From NCBI GenBank assembly GCA_035459965.1, contig DATHXC010000008.1, positions 1-64,000 of the forward strand: 64,000 nucleotides of DNA, written 5' to 3'. The position numbers and the translations under genes are program-made. Origin of the DNA: DATHXC01 sp035459965 (GTDB lineage Bacteria > Pseudomonadota > Gammaproteobacteria > Burkholderiales > Methylophilaceae). Below are positions 51,291 to 60,593 of this stretch, in pieces. The notes beneath the pieces were generated by a model, which was not told where the DNA came from, did no database searches, and saw nothing but the letters and a program-made list of their open reading frames with translations. The stretch's first letter is position 1, and every line of letters begins with the position of its first letter.

Positions 51291-51953
51291 TTAAGCCAGA
51301 ATTTTGTTCAGGAAAGCACGGATATCATCTATTTCTTCCATACATAGGGAATGTGCCATCGGGTATTCGTGCCAGCTCAAGGCATATCCTTGTTGCCTGA
51401 GCAGGTCGGCGGAAACCGTGCAGACATCCAGCGTAATCACTGTATCGAATGTTCCATGCGCCATAAAGATTGGCAGATGCTGATTGGCAATATTTGCTTC
51501 TGCGGCCAGCAATGGTTTAAGCGGCAGGTAAGTTGATAACGCTAAAACGCCGGCTAATTGCAAGGGGTAGCGTGTTGCCGTATGCAAGGCAATTGCGCCG
51601 CCCTGTGAAAAGCCTGCCAGCACGATACGCTGTGAAGTGATGCCTCGCGCCAGTTCTTTGCTGATGAGGGCTTCAATCTGCAGTTGTGTCGCGCGAATGC
51701 CAGTCTCGTCCTGCTGGCTGTTAATCTCCAAGCCAAAAATGTCGTACCACGCACGCATCTCATAACCATTGTTAATGCTGACTGCGCGGTGTGGCGCATG
51801 TGGCAGGATAAAACGCGTATTCGGGATATTGAGCTCTGCGATCACGGGCTCAAAATCATGGCCATCAGCGCCGAGTCCATGCATCCATATAACACTGGCA
51901 TCAATATTGCTGTTGGTTGATGGGGATATTTCAATTGCTTCGAGATCTGACAT
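51291..51953 (-). CDS. Carboxylesterase/phospholipase (EstB family)
   Basis: This 220-residue alpha/beta hydrolase of the acyl-protein-thioesterase/carboxylesterase type has WMHGLGADGHDF (oxyanion), the nucleophile Ser in AGFSQGGAI, the Asp in HGTFDTVI and the His in PMAHSLCMEE. There is no signal peptide, so it is cytoplasmic. A good AAGGAATTT ribosome-binding site precedes the ATG. Its physiological ester is unknown. Confidence 0.92.
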   Translation of the reverse strand: MSDLEAIEISPSTNSNIDASVIWMHGLGADGHDFEPVIAELNIPNTRFILPHAPHRAVSINNGYEMRAWYDIFGLEINSQQDETGIRATQLQIEALISKELARGITSQRIVLAGFSQGGAIALHTATRYPLQLAGVLALSTYLPLKPLLAAEANIANQHLPIFMAHGTFDTVITLDVCTVSADLLRQQGYALSWHEYPMAHSLCMEEIDDIRAFLNKILA

Positions 51954-52094
51954 GAAAAATTCCTTTACAGCACAATAAGGTCGAGGCTGTTGTTAACATA
52001 ATGCAATAACTAAATGAAGCTATTAAATCATCAGATTTTACGATATGCTTCAAAATAATTTGAGAATTACACTAAACATAATAAATTCAAATCT

Positions 52095-54329
52095 ATGCGT
52101 ATAACAGAACTTCTCTTTAGACATGGTATTCGCGCCGGCCTTAGCATCGCCGTAATGGTGCTTTTATTACTTCACGCCTCAGAGGTTTTACAGTTTGGTT
52201 TTGTAAAACGCCTCGAAAATTTTACCTACGACGTACGTCTTAACCTGATGATGCCTGGCACACAGGACGATCGAATCGTGATTGTCGATATTGATGAAAA
52301 AAGCCTGCAGGAACAAGGCCGCTGGCCGTGGGGCAGAAATAAGCTGGGAGCACTCGTTGATAAACTGTTTGATGACTACAAGATTAAAGTCATGGGCTTC
52401 GACGTTGTGTTTGCAGAAAAGGATGAAAGCTCTGGATTAAAAAGCCTGGAAGAAATTGAGTCTAAGTATCTTCAATCTGATAGCAGTTTCCATCAGACTC
52501 TGGCAGAGCTAAAGCCCAAGCTTGATTACGATCAGATTTTTGCAGATAGTTTGAAGAATCGCAATGTTGTGCTTGGCTATTATTTTACGCAAGACGCTAA
52601 AGCTACCGTAATTGGTAGTTTGCCATCCCCCTCCTTTGTTGAGGGGAGCTTCAAGGGCAAGAGTATTCATTTCAGAGAAGCGACTGGATATGGAGCTAAC
52701 CTGGAAGTTTTGCAAAAAAATGCGATGACAGGTGGGCATTTTGTGCCAGATCCCGATCAGGATGGTATCACCCGTAAAGTGCCCATGCTGATGGAGTACA
52801 AGGGTGGCTATTACGAGGCTCTGCCTATTGCCATAGCCCGGATAGCGCTTGGAGTGCCAAGGCTTGAAGCAGGTTTTGCACAAGGCCTTGGCGTTGGTAA
52901 GAAGTATGCTGGTTTGGAATGGTTGAAGCTAGGCAATAAACGTATTCCCGTTGATGAAAAAATTTCCGCCCTGATTCCTTATCGTGGTCAGCAGGGCAGC
53001 TTTCCTTATGTTTCAGCGACCGATGTTTTGAGTGGCAAAGTATCGTCAGATGTGTTGAAAGATCGGATTGTTTTGCTGGGAACCACCGCACCAGGGTTGA
53101 TGGACTTGCGGGCAACTCCAGTACAGAACATCTACGCTGGGGTTGAGGTACATGCCAATATGATTGCGGGCATCTTGGATCAAAACATTAAAGAGCGCCC
53201 AGCCTATACCATGGGCGCTGAGTTTGTCATGTTGCTGCTAGTGGGCTTGCTTCTGGCAGCACTGTTACCAGTGTTGAATCCCTTGTTGGCGACCGCCCTG
53301 ACTGCCGGTATTTTTATATTTAGTATCATATTTAATTTGCTTATCTGGCAGTTCTCCAACCTAGTGCTGCCATTGGCGTCATTATTGCTGATGATTTCGT
53401 TAATGTATGTGTTGAATATGTCATATGGCTTTTTTGTTGAGTCCCGCGGTAAGCGTCAACTTGCAGGATTATTTGGGCAATATGTACCACCAGAACTTGT
53501 TGATGAAATGGCCAAGGATCCTGAAGCTTTCAGCCTTGAAGGTGAAAGCCGTGAGTTGACAGTATTGTTTTCTGATGTGCGTGGGTTTACTACGATTTCA
53601 GAGGGGTTGGATCCTAAACAATTGACGCAGCTAATGAACGAATTCTTAACGCCTATGACGCATGTGATTCATCACAATCGCGGCACCATTGACAAGTATA
53701 TGGGTGACGCCATCATGGCATTCTGGGGAGCGCCGCTGGTAGACCCAAATCATGCCAAACATGCGCTACAAGCCGCAATGGGCATGCTTGATAGCTTAAG
53801 TGAGCTACAGAAACAGTTTGTTGCCAAAGGGTGGCCAGAAATCAAAATTGGTGTTGGCCTGAATACCGGCATGATGACAGTAGGTAACATGGGATCTGAG
53901 TTCCGCATGGCGTATACCGTGATGGGGGATGCCGTGAATCTGGGGTCAAGGTTGGAGAGCCTGACCAAGAATTATGGTGTGTACATCATCGTCAGCGAGT
54001 TTACTAAAGAGAAAGTACCTGAGTATCTCTATCGCGAACTGGATATTGTACGGGTAAAAGGTAAGGATGAGCCGGTTGCTATTTTTGAACCAATCTGCGA
54101 AATCGGTCAGGAAGATAAGGCGACTAAAGATGAACTTAAGCTTTATCGCGAAACGCTCAAGCTTTACCGTGCACAGCATTGGGATATAGCAGAGATGCAA
54201 TTCATTAATCTGCAGAAGCTGAATCCTAAGCGTTATTTGTATCAAATTTATGCCAAGCGCATTGAATTTTTTAGGCAGAATCCACCCGGTCAGGACTGGG
54301 ATGGTGTATTTACTTTCGAGACCAAATGA
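52095..54329 (+). CDS. CHASE2-domain adenylate cyclase
   Basis: This 744-residue membrane cyclase has an N-terminal membrane segment (about 12-30), a large extracytoplasmic CHASE2 domain (about 45-375), three membrane helices (about 380-460) and a cytoplasmic class III cyclase domain. The metal aspartates are D494 in FSDVRGFT and D538 in KYMGDAIMAFWGAP, again 44 apart. The K before MGD fits ATP use. A C-terminal helical tail of about 60 residues follows the cyclase fold. It leads a run with a cyclic-nucleotide phosphodiesterase (13-bp gap) and a cAMP-binding/rhodanese gene, so synthesis, breakdown and response lie side by side. Confidence 0.88.
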   Translation: MRITELLFRHGIRAGLSIAVMVLLLLHASEVLQFGFVKRLENFTYDVRLNLMMPGTQDDRIVIVDIDEKSLQEQGRWPWGRNKLGALVDKLFDDYKIKVMGFDVVFAEKDESSGLKSLEEIESKYLQSDSSFHQTLAELKPKLDYDQIFADSLKNRNVVLGYYFTQDAKATVIGSLPSPSFVEGSFKGKSIHFREATGYGANLEVLQKNAMTGGHFVPDPDQDGITRKVPMLMEYKGGYYEALPIAIARIALGVPRLEAGFAQGLGVGKKYAGLEWLKLGNKRIPVDEKISALIPYRGQQGSFPYVSATDVLSGKVSSDVLKDRIVLLGTTAPGLMDLRATPVQNIYAGVEVHANMIAGILDQNIKERPAYTMGAEFVMLLLVGLLLAALLPVLNPLLATALTAGIFIFSIIFNLLIWQFSNLVLPLASLLLMISLMYVLNMSYGFFVESRGKRQLAGLFGQYVPPELVDEMAKDPEAFSLEGESRELTVLFSDVRGFTTISEGLDPKQLTQLMNEFLTPMTHVIHHNRGTIDKYMGDAIMAFWGAPLVDPNHAKHALQAAMGMLDSLSELQKQFVAKGWPEIKIGVGLNTGMMTVGNMGSEFRMAYTVMGDAVNLGSRLESLTKNYGVYIIVSEFTKEKVPEYLYRELDIVRVKGKDEPVAIFEPICEIGQEDKATKDELKLYRETLKLYRAQHWDIAEMQFINLQKLNPKRYLYQIYAKRIEFFRQNPPGQDWDGVFTFETK

Positions 54330-54342
54330 TGGAAAAGCATCT

Positions 54343-55107
54343 ATGCAGGTAAAAATATTAGGCTGTAGCGGCGGTATAGGGGGCAACCTTCGTACCACCT
54401 CATTGCTGGTCGACGGTAATATTCTGGTGGATGCGGGTACAGGGGTGGGTGACCTGTCTATTCAGCAACTGCTCGCTATAGACCACATATTTGTCACCCA
54501 CTCACATCTTGATCATATAGCATCCATCCCATTCCTGGTAGATACCGTGATGGGTATCCGTACCGCTCCAGTAATTGTTCATGCAACCGTTGAAACATTG
54601 GATGTCTTAAAGCAGCATATTTTCAACTGGAAAGTATGGCCAGACTTTAATGCAATCCCTGATGCAAAAAACCCGCTTTTACAATATAGCGAAGTTAAGC
54701 TTGGTGTACCTGTCGATATTGGTAGTTGCCAATTTACAGCGTTGCCCGCAAACCATGTGGTCCCGGCCGTAGGTTACAGAATTGACAGCGGCAAGAGCAG
54801 CCTGGTGTTTACTGGCGATACAACGACCTGTGATGCTTTGTGGGAGCAGGTTAACCAGATTGAAAACTTGAAGTATCTGATTATTGAAACGGCATTCAGC
54901 AATGGTGAGTTTGAGCTGGCAAAACTATCAAAGCATCTTTGTCCATCCATGTTGGTGGAAGAGCTCGGCAAGCTGACTCGCCCTGCCAGAGTCTACATCA
55001 CCCATCTTAAGCCAGGGGAGGGCGAAACCATCATGTATGAAATTGAGCAGAGCAGCTTGGCAATAAAGCCGCAAGCGCTGCAGAATTCACAGGTTTTTAA
55101 ACTGTAA
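54343..55107 (+). CDS. Metallo-hydrolase, class II cAMP phosphodiesterase-like
   Basis: This 254-residue metallo-beta-lactamase-fold protein has the metal motif THSHLDH (HxHxDH), a later NHVVPAVGY histidine, FTGDTTT and ITHLKPGE. The overall pattern fits the class II 3',5'-cyclic nucleotide phosphodiesterases. ATG 54343 (MQVKILGCSGGIGG) is preferred to the longer frame, which begins inside the cyclase gene. Its place 13 bp after an adenylate cyclase supports cAMP as substrate, but other MBL-fold hydrolases cannot be excluded. Confidence 0.85.
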   Translation: MQVKILGCSGGIGGNLRTTSLLVDGNILVDAGTGVGDLSIQQLLAIDHIFVTHSHLDHIASIPFLVDTVMGIRTAPVIVHATVETLDVLKQHIFNWKVWPDFNAIPDAKNPLLQYSEVKLGVPVDIGSCQFTALPANHVVPAVGYRIDSGKSSLVFTGDTTTCDALWEQVNQIENLKYLIIETAFSNGEFELAKLSKHLCPSMLVEELGKLTRPARVYITHLKPGEGETIMYEIEQSSLAIKPQALQNSQVFKL

Positions 55108-55256
55108 ATGCCGAGACAATTAGTCATTGATTATAGGCGTTGATGGTAATATCTAGCCTGAATTATTTATATTAGATTTCGCGTGAACTCGGCACAATCA
55201 TCGCAAGTCGGATGATGTGCATTTTTTTGTTATTTTAGTGAGAGTCTATTAGTGCC

Positions 55257-56345
55257 ATGGCATTACCCGATTCATCTACGCTAGTTCAATTAGAACCAAT
55301 GTCCACTCTTTCTGCAGGCCGTTTGAAAGAGCTTTCTACGTTATGTTTCGTTGAGACTGTCAGTAAAGACATTGATCCATTTCGTATGAATTTGGTGAAG
55401 AGCGCGCAGGCTATGTATTTGCTTGGTGGCGACCTTGGTCTCAGGCTGACTGATGGTACAAAAAAGGTACTCAAAGGTGGCAGTGATGCTGCCAAGCATC
55501 CAATATTCCCCACGCGCCTTGCCTTACAAGATGCCATTGCCCTCACTGAAATCCAGATTGTCCGTATTGATCTGGATTTGCTCGATATTATGATGACATG
55601 GGATCAGTTGGCTGGCCTGGAAAATTCTGGCACACCAAGCAACGCCAAAACATCTGTTGGCTCAGAAACAAAGCGCGATGCTACTGCGTGGATGGGTGAT
55701 ACCAGTGCATTCAGCGCAGGAAAACTGCAAAATGGCGTATTCAGCCGATTGCCTACTGCGAATATCGAAGAAATGTTTCGTCGTATGACCAATGTTTCAG
55801 TCAAGGCAGGCCAAGTGGTGATACGACAAGGTGCAGAAGGTGACTACTATTACCTGATAGAAAATGGCGCAGCGCTGGTGAGTCGGGCTGCCAGCCCTGG
55901 TGATGCACCAGTCGTTCTGGCTGAACTCATCGCTGGTGACGCTTTTGGCGAAGAGGCTCTGGTTTCTGATAACAAGCGCAATGCCACTGTGACCATGAAA
56001 ACTGATGGTTCTTTATTACGGCTGAATAAGACTGACTTTGTCGAGTTGTTAAAGGCGCCACTGATTAATCAGGTTTCAATGACGGAAGCTAAAACCAAAG
56101 TAGCAGATGGTGCAGTCTGGGTGGATGTCCGCTTGCCTTCAGAATATAAATTTGATCATTTATCTGGCGCTATTAATGTGCCTCTCAATCAGATTAGAAG
56201 TCTCACTGACGAGCTTGATAAATCAAAAACATATATTGTGTATTGCCAAACGGGCAGGCGCAGTTCAGCCGCAGCCTTTGTATTAGTACAACATGGTTTT
56301 GATGTGCTAGTCCTTGATGGTGGTACCAGAGGCGTTAAAACCTAA
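55257..56345 (+). CDS. Cyclic-nucleotide-binding plus rhodanese domain protein
   Basis: This 362-residue soluble protein has an unassigned N-terminal domain (1-150), a cNMP-binding domain (about 160-265) whose phosphate-binding cassette reads GDAFGEEALVSDNKRNATV with the conserved Glu and Arg, and a rhodanese domain (about 275-362) with the Cys of IVYCQTGRRS. cAMP probably gates the protein. The rhodanese may transfer sulfur or act as a cysteine-based sensor. There is no DNA-binding helix-turn-helix, so it is not a CRP-type regulator. It follows the cyclase and phosphodiesterase. Confidence 0.9.
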   Translation: MALPDSSTLVQLEPMSTLSAGRLKELSTLCFVETVSKDIDPFRMNLVKSAQAMYLLGGDLGLRLTDGTKKVLKGGSDAAKHPIFPTRLALQDAIALTEIQIVRIDLDLLDIMMTWDQLAGLENSGTPSNAKTSVGSETKRDATAWMGDTSAFSAGKLQNGVFSRLPTANIEEMFRRMTNVSVKAGQVVIRQGAEGDYYYLIENGAALVSRAASPGDAPVVLAELIAGDAFGEEALVSDNKRNATVTMKTDGSLLRLNKTDFVELLKAPLINQVSMTEAKTKVADGAVWVDVRLPSEYKFDHLSGAINVPLNQIRSLTDELDKSKTYIVYCQTGRRSSAAAFVLVQHGFDVLVLDGGTRGVKT

Positions 56346-56367
56346 TCATGAGAATAGAGGTCGTATA

Positions 56368-56664
56368 GTGATTAGCTGGCTTGATGCTTCAGGTGCAACA
56401 AAGTTTGGTACAGAATTAGCTGAATTTTTTATCAGAAGAATACCGCTTGCCGACGTTACAAGCAAAAACAAAACATCAATGGCAAATAAGCGAGCAGCTT
56501 TAAATGAGATGTTTCGTCAAATCGATAAATTCAAAATCGAACATCGAATGAATTTCTATAAAAAAGCCAAGTTGGGTAACGCATTTAAATGGATGTTATT
56601 AGAGGCAGGATACAACTCCGAGATAATCGATGATCTGACTAAGGAGATATTACTTAAATTATAG
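56368..56664 (+). CDS. Small helical hypothetical protein
   Basis: This 98-residue protein belongs to no family I recognise. GTG 56368 is preceded by AGAGG at about 9 bases and gives a clean N terminus (MISWLDASGATKFG). The longer frame is a read-through of the preceding gene. It is rich in Lys, Phe and Arg, with a helical middle (MANKRAALNEMFRQIDKFK) and no signal peptide. It lies 22 bp after the cAMP-binding gene, with AT-richer composition than that gene, and converges on the GT41 genes. Confidence 0.65.
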   Translation: MISWLDASGATKFGTELAEFFIRRIPLADVTSKNKTSMANKRAALNEMFRQIDKFKIEHRMNFYKKAKLGNAFKWMLLEAGYNSEIIDDLTKEILLKL

Positions 56665-56686
56665 TAGTAATCTTAAGATATGCCTG

Positions 56687-58519
56687 TTAAGCACTCTGGT
56701 GATCATTACACTTCTCTATCCACACCCCTCGATATGCTGCTTCAAGATTCTTGGTAAATAGTTCGGCATCCATAAGAGGTGAAGATTGCATTCTTTGTCT
56801 TAATCCTGCACGTAATTCCGCAAGTTTTGTTACATCACTCGATTGTTTTTTCGCAATTTCCACGAATTTCTCTTCTGTATTCGCAATCCAATCACTCAAG
56901 CCTAAAGTCTGCATGATACTAGAGGTACTTCTTGATATAGAGGTTTCACCAACTAATGTTAAAGTTGGGACGCCCATCCACAAGGAGTCGCATGTGGTTG
57001 TAGCGCCGCTGTATGGATGAGCATCAAAAGCAATATCTACATGATGATGCAATGCTACAAAATCTTGATAGGCAACGCGACCATGTAACTTTATGCGCTC
57101 TACATTTACCCCGTGCTCAACAAAAAAAGTCTCCATCGCTTTGCGTTCATCATCTGGAACATCCACTACATGTAATTCAGATTCTTTAATATTGACTAAT
57201 ATCCTTGCCCATAGAGTTAATATTTTCTTCGATAACTTACTAAATCTATTAAATGAGCCAAAGGTAACTAACCCAGAACTTGTCATTGGTAAGGGAGACA
57301 CATCAACTGATTGTTCCAGCTTGCTATAGCACCATTGACTGTTTGATAGACGCAGTAATTTCTCACTATGATATTGGTCTGCAATGCCATGAGGATCTGA
57401 GTAATGATCCACAATTCGATAATCGACTGCTGAGAGGCCAGTCGTATTGATATACCCTAACCAAGTAATCTGGATTGGGGAGGGTTTGCGCGCCATAACT
57501 AACAATCTGCTGTAGCTTGTGTGGCCGGCTAAATCTATCAAAATGTCAATTTGGTCTTCCTGGATTTTTTTAAAAAGTGCGTCATCAGATAATGTAGAGC
57601 ACTCAATCCAATGGTCAGCCATAGACTGTAGCCTTAAGCTTACATCGTCTTTGACCTGATGCAGGTGATAACAAAACACTTCAAATTCAGATCTATTGTG
57701 ATGAGCGAGCACAGGCTCAAAAAAGCTAGAGACAGCATGCAAACGAAAGTCTGGTGAGATATATCCAATTTTCAACCGTCTACTTGAGTTTGGGTTAATA
57801 GTCTTGCGGTTAATCTTCCCAAATCCATATATATCGTCGAATCTTTTATGTTCTTCGAAAATAGCTTGGGCAGATAAATTTACTGTGTAATTGAGTGAAA
57901 ATAAATAGCTGCTGTATAGGGTAAAATCTTTTGGATCTAGAGTATGTGCTTTCTTAAAATAAGGAATTGCCAAATCCGCTTTACCGCTGTCTAATAATAC
58001 CTCTGCTAGTTTGTTCAACGCTGGAGCGCAATTCGCTTCTAATTGTAGAACTTTAAGAAAATACTCTTCTGCACTTTTAGTCTTTCTTAGGTGTTCATGA
58101 GCAGAACCCAAAGCTAGTAAGGTTGGGATTGAATCTGGTTCGAGAGTTAGAGCACGTTCATAGTTATTGGCCGCTTGCTCAAGTTTCCATCCTGCTAAAT
58201 ATATGTCTCCTAATGACCTGTAGAAAAATGGCTCATCACTTTTGTATAAAATAGCCTTTTCAATTAATTCAATGCCACGCTCTTTATCGCCGAATTTATT
58301 TACGATCACACCAAGCAGATAAAGAGAATCAGCATGAAATGGATCTATATTTAAGATTTTTTTGAATATAACCGCGGCTTCAACATCTTTACCGCTTTCA
58401 TGAAGCTCAAATCCCTGACGAACTAACTCATCAATGCTAGTTCGAGGTTTTTCTTCAGTTACATCACTTTTTTTATAGGTGTGATTTTTTAAAAGTAAAT
58501 TGCTGAACCATCTGAGCAT
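56687..58519 (-). CDS. TPR plus GT41 O-GlcNAc-transferase-like protein (copy 1)
   Basis: This soluble protein has about 610 residues. Tetratricopeptide repeats fill residues 25-215 and a GT41 (OGT/SPINDLY) catalytic region follows (about 235-600), with DLAGHTSYSRL, PIQITWLGYINTTG, FGSFNRFSKLS and the SGATTTCDSLWMGVPTLTL donor-site region. ATG 58519 (MLRWFSN) is preferred because AGGAAAA lies 7 bases before it and it matches the start of the neighbouring paralogue. GT41 enzymes attach GlcNAc or other sugars to Ser/Thr of proteins. Together with copy 2 and pilA, pilin modification is a good guess, which is inference. Confidence 0.88.
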   Translation of the reverse strand: MLRWFSNLLLKNHTYKKSDVTEEKPRTSIDELVRQGFELHESGKDVEAAVIFKKILNIDPFHADSLYLLGVIVNKFGDKERGIELIEKAILYKSDEPFFYRSLGDIYLAGWKLEQAANNYERALTLEPDSIPTLLALGSAHEHLRKTKSAEEYFLKVLQLEANCAPALNKLAEVLLDSGKADLAIPYFKKAHTLDPKDFTLYSSYLFSLNYTVNLSAQAIFEEHKRFDDIYGFGKINRKTINPNSSRRLKIGYISPDFRLHAVSSFFEPVLAHHNRSEFEVFCYHLHQVKDDVSLRLQSMADHWIECSTLSDDALFKKIQEDQIDILIDLAGHTSYSRLLVMARKPSPIQITWLGYINTTGLSAVDYRIVDHYSDPHGIADQYHSEKLLRLSNSQWCYSKLEQSVDVSPLPMTSSGLVTFGSFNRFSKLSKKILTLWARILVNIKESELHVVDVPDDERKAMETFFVEHGVNVERIKLHGRVAYQDFVALHHHVDIAFDAHPYSGATTTCDSLWMGVPTLTLVGETSISRSTSSIMQTLGLSDWIANTEEKFVEIAKKQSSDVTKLAELRAGLRQRMQSSPLMDAELFTKNLEAAYRGVWIEKCNDHQSA

Positions 58520-58590
58520 GTTTTTTCCTGATTGCATATTTGAAATCTAAAAACACTCAATATAAATGTGGTGTTAAGTGTATTAATCAA

Positions 58591-60426
58591 CTAGACATCA
58601 GTTGTCGTTATGCATTTTTCTTTCCATACGCCTCTAAATGCATTTTCAAGATCTTTGGTAAATTGACTGGCATCCATAATAGATGATGACTCAACTTGCT
58701 CTCTCAGATTAAAGCGTAATGTGGCAAGTTTTTGTAAGTCACTCATATGCAATATTGCTGCCTTGAGAAACTCTTCTTCAGTGTACGTGATCCACGCTGG
58801 AAGTTTTAGTGTTTGCATAAGACTCGATGTGCTTCTTGATATGGAAGTTTCCCCAACTAGTGTTAGCGTTGGAACTCCCATCCATAAAGATTCACATGTC
58901 GTGGTGCCGCCACTATATGGATGTGAGTCCAGACCAATATCAACTTTATGATGCAGTTCCCTAAAAGACTCAGTAGACATACGACCATAAAATTCAAGGC
59001 GATTAATATTTATATTTTTGGATGTAAAGAACTCGCGAATTGACTCTAATTCAATTTCCGGCACATCAGCTATTACTAACTTTGATCCAGCAATTTGTAT
59101 TAATAGTTTGGCCCAAAGACTAAGAATTTTTTCAGATAATTTGCTATATCTATTAAATGAGCCGAACGTAATAAATTTATTTGTCAATGCTGGTAAGGGT
59201 GATACATCAATTAGCTGCCTAGGTTTATTAAAGCACCACTGAGTGTTAGGCAAGCGTAGCAATTTTTCAGTGTGATATCTTTCAGCAATGCCTTCAGGGT
59301 CAGAGTTGGAATCTACGATACGATAGTCCATTGCACTGAGCCCTGTTGTATTAATGTAGCCAAGCCAAGTAATTTGAATTGGGGCTGCTCTAGCTGCAAA
59401 AAGATCTAATCTGCTGTTCGTGGTATGACCAGCTAAATCTATTAATATATCAATATCATCATTTTTGATTTTTTTGACTATAGATTCTGTGGACCAATCA
59501 AAGCAGTCTCTCCAATGATTGCTTATTGATTTCAGCTCTTCAGTTACATCATCTCTAATTTTGTCTACATGGTAACAAAAGGTTTCAAAGTTATTCTGAT
59601 CATGATTGATCAGAATAGGAATGATGAAAATTGATACTGCGTGGTCAAAAAAATCAGGGGAAAGATATCCAATGCGTAATTTTCTGTATGGTTTTGGGTC
59701 TTTAATATTTACTATTGGATATCCGAATTTACCTGAGCCATGTATCTCATCATACCGTTTATGCTCAGCAAAAATTTCTTCGGCAGATATACATGTAGAG
59801 TAATTTAGGGCAAATAAGTAATTGCTGAATGTGCTTGAAAAATCTGGGTTAAGGCGCGTGGAGGTAAGGTAGTCCTTTATTGCTAAGTTTACTTTCCCGC
59901 AATTTAGTAAAATGTCACCACGCACATTTAATGCAGGCCAGCAATTAGGAGCTAGCTCTAATGCGATGGTGATATACTCTAAAGCTTTATTAAAGTTTCC
60001 TAACTCTCTATATGTAGAAAATAGCGCACTTAAAGTTGTTATGCAGCTTGGATCAAGTTTTAATGCATTTTCAAATATAGGTATTGCTTCACTCTTACGT
60101 TTTAGATCTAGCAGCAAATGACCTAACGATTTATAAAACTCGGGCTCGTCATTTTTAAGAAAAAGAGCATGGCTGAGTAATGTCACTGCTTTTTCAGCAA
60201 AGCCCTGATCTCTATATACTAAACCTAGAAAGTAGGCTGCCTCGTAACTGTTTGAGTTGGTGGCCAATATCTCACTAAATAACTTCTCTGCTTTAGCTAG
60301 GCTTCCTAACTCATAAGATGCAAATGCATTTCGCATTAATTCATCTATATTTATTGTTTGCCTATTTGGTGCTATCAAGATTGCGCTGTTATCTTTAGCA
60401 ATAAACCTCTTTAACCAAGCCAACAT
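58591..60426 (-). CDS. TPR plus GT41 O-GlcNAc-transferase-like protein (copy 2)
   Basis: This 611-residue paralogue of the previous gene has the same plan: TPRs (about 25-225), then GT41 motifs DLAGHTTNSRL, PIQITWLGYINTTG, FGSFNRYSKLSEK and SGGTTTCESLWMGVPTLTL. The pair arose by tandem duplication. The catalytic halves are clearly closer than the TPR halves, as expected if targets or partners differ. It is the first of the pair downstream of pilA, separated from it by two strong hairpins (60515-60590). Base composition is AT-rich relative to the core genes. Confidence 0.88.
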   Translation of the reverse strand: MLAWLKRFIAKDNSAILIAPNRQTINIDELMRNAFASYELGSLAKAEKLFSEILATNSNSYEAAYFLGLVYRDQGFAEKAVTLLSHALFLKNDEPEFYKSLGHLLLDLKRKSEAIPIFENALKLDPSCITTLSALFSTYRELGNFNKALEYITIALELAPNCWPALNVRGDILLNCGKVNLAIKDYLTSTRLNPDFSSTFSNYLFALNYSTCISAEEIFAEHKRYDEIHGSGKFGYPIVNIKDPKPYRKLRIGYLSPDFFDHAVSIFIIPILINHDQNNFETFCYHVDKIRDDVTEELKSISNHWRDCFDWSTESIVKKIKNDDIDILIDLAGHTTNSRLDLFAARAAPIQITWLGYINTTGLSAMDYRIVDSNSDPEGIAERYHTEKLLRLPNTQWCFNKPRQLIDVSPLPALTNKFITFGSFNRYSKLSEKILSLWAKLLIQIAGSKLVIADVPEIELESIREFFTSKNININRLEFYGRMSTESFRELHHKVDIGLDSHPYSGGTTTCESLWMGVPTLTLVGETSISRSTSSLMQTLKLPAWITYTEEEFLKAAILHMSDLQKLATLRFNLREQVESSSIMDASQFTKDLENAFRGVWKEKCITTTDV

Positions 60427-60514
60427 ATAAGTCTCTATTTAAAATGGCTATTTAGTGAGAAAAACTAATTTATCTTACTGGTTTGCAGCATGTAAATGTA
60501 AAGTGCTAATGCCA

Positions 60515-60553
60515 AATAGAATAAGCCTGTCATAAAGACAGGCTTATTCTATT
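60515..60553 (-). terminator. 17-bp hairpin downstream of pilA
   Basis: AATAGAATAAGCCTGTC and its exact complement lie around the loop ATAAA (60532-60536). On the minus strand it is followed by ATTTGG. It lies between pilA and the GT41 genes and would cap the pilin message or attenuate read-through. Confidence 0.8.
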
Positions 60554-60563
60554 GCTCTACCAG

Positions 60564-60590
60564 TTTAGCGATCAAATTTAGATCGCTAAA
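60564..60590 (-). terminator. 10-bp hairpin at the pilA 3' end
   Basis: TTTAGCGATC and GATCGCTAAA surround a 7-base loop AAATTTA, 3 bp beyond the pilA stop. Together with the next hairpin it gives two structures in a row, which may protect the pilin message from exonucleases. Confidence 0.7.
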
Positions 60591-60593
60591 GAA

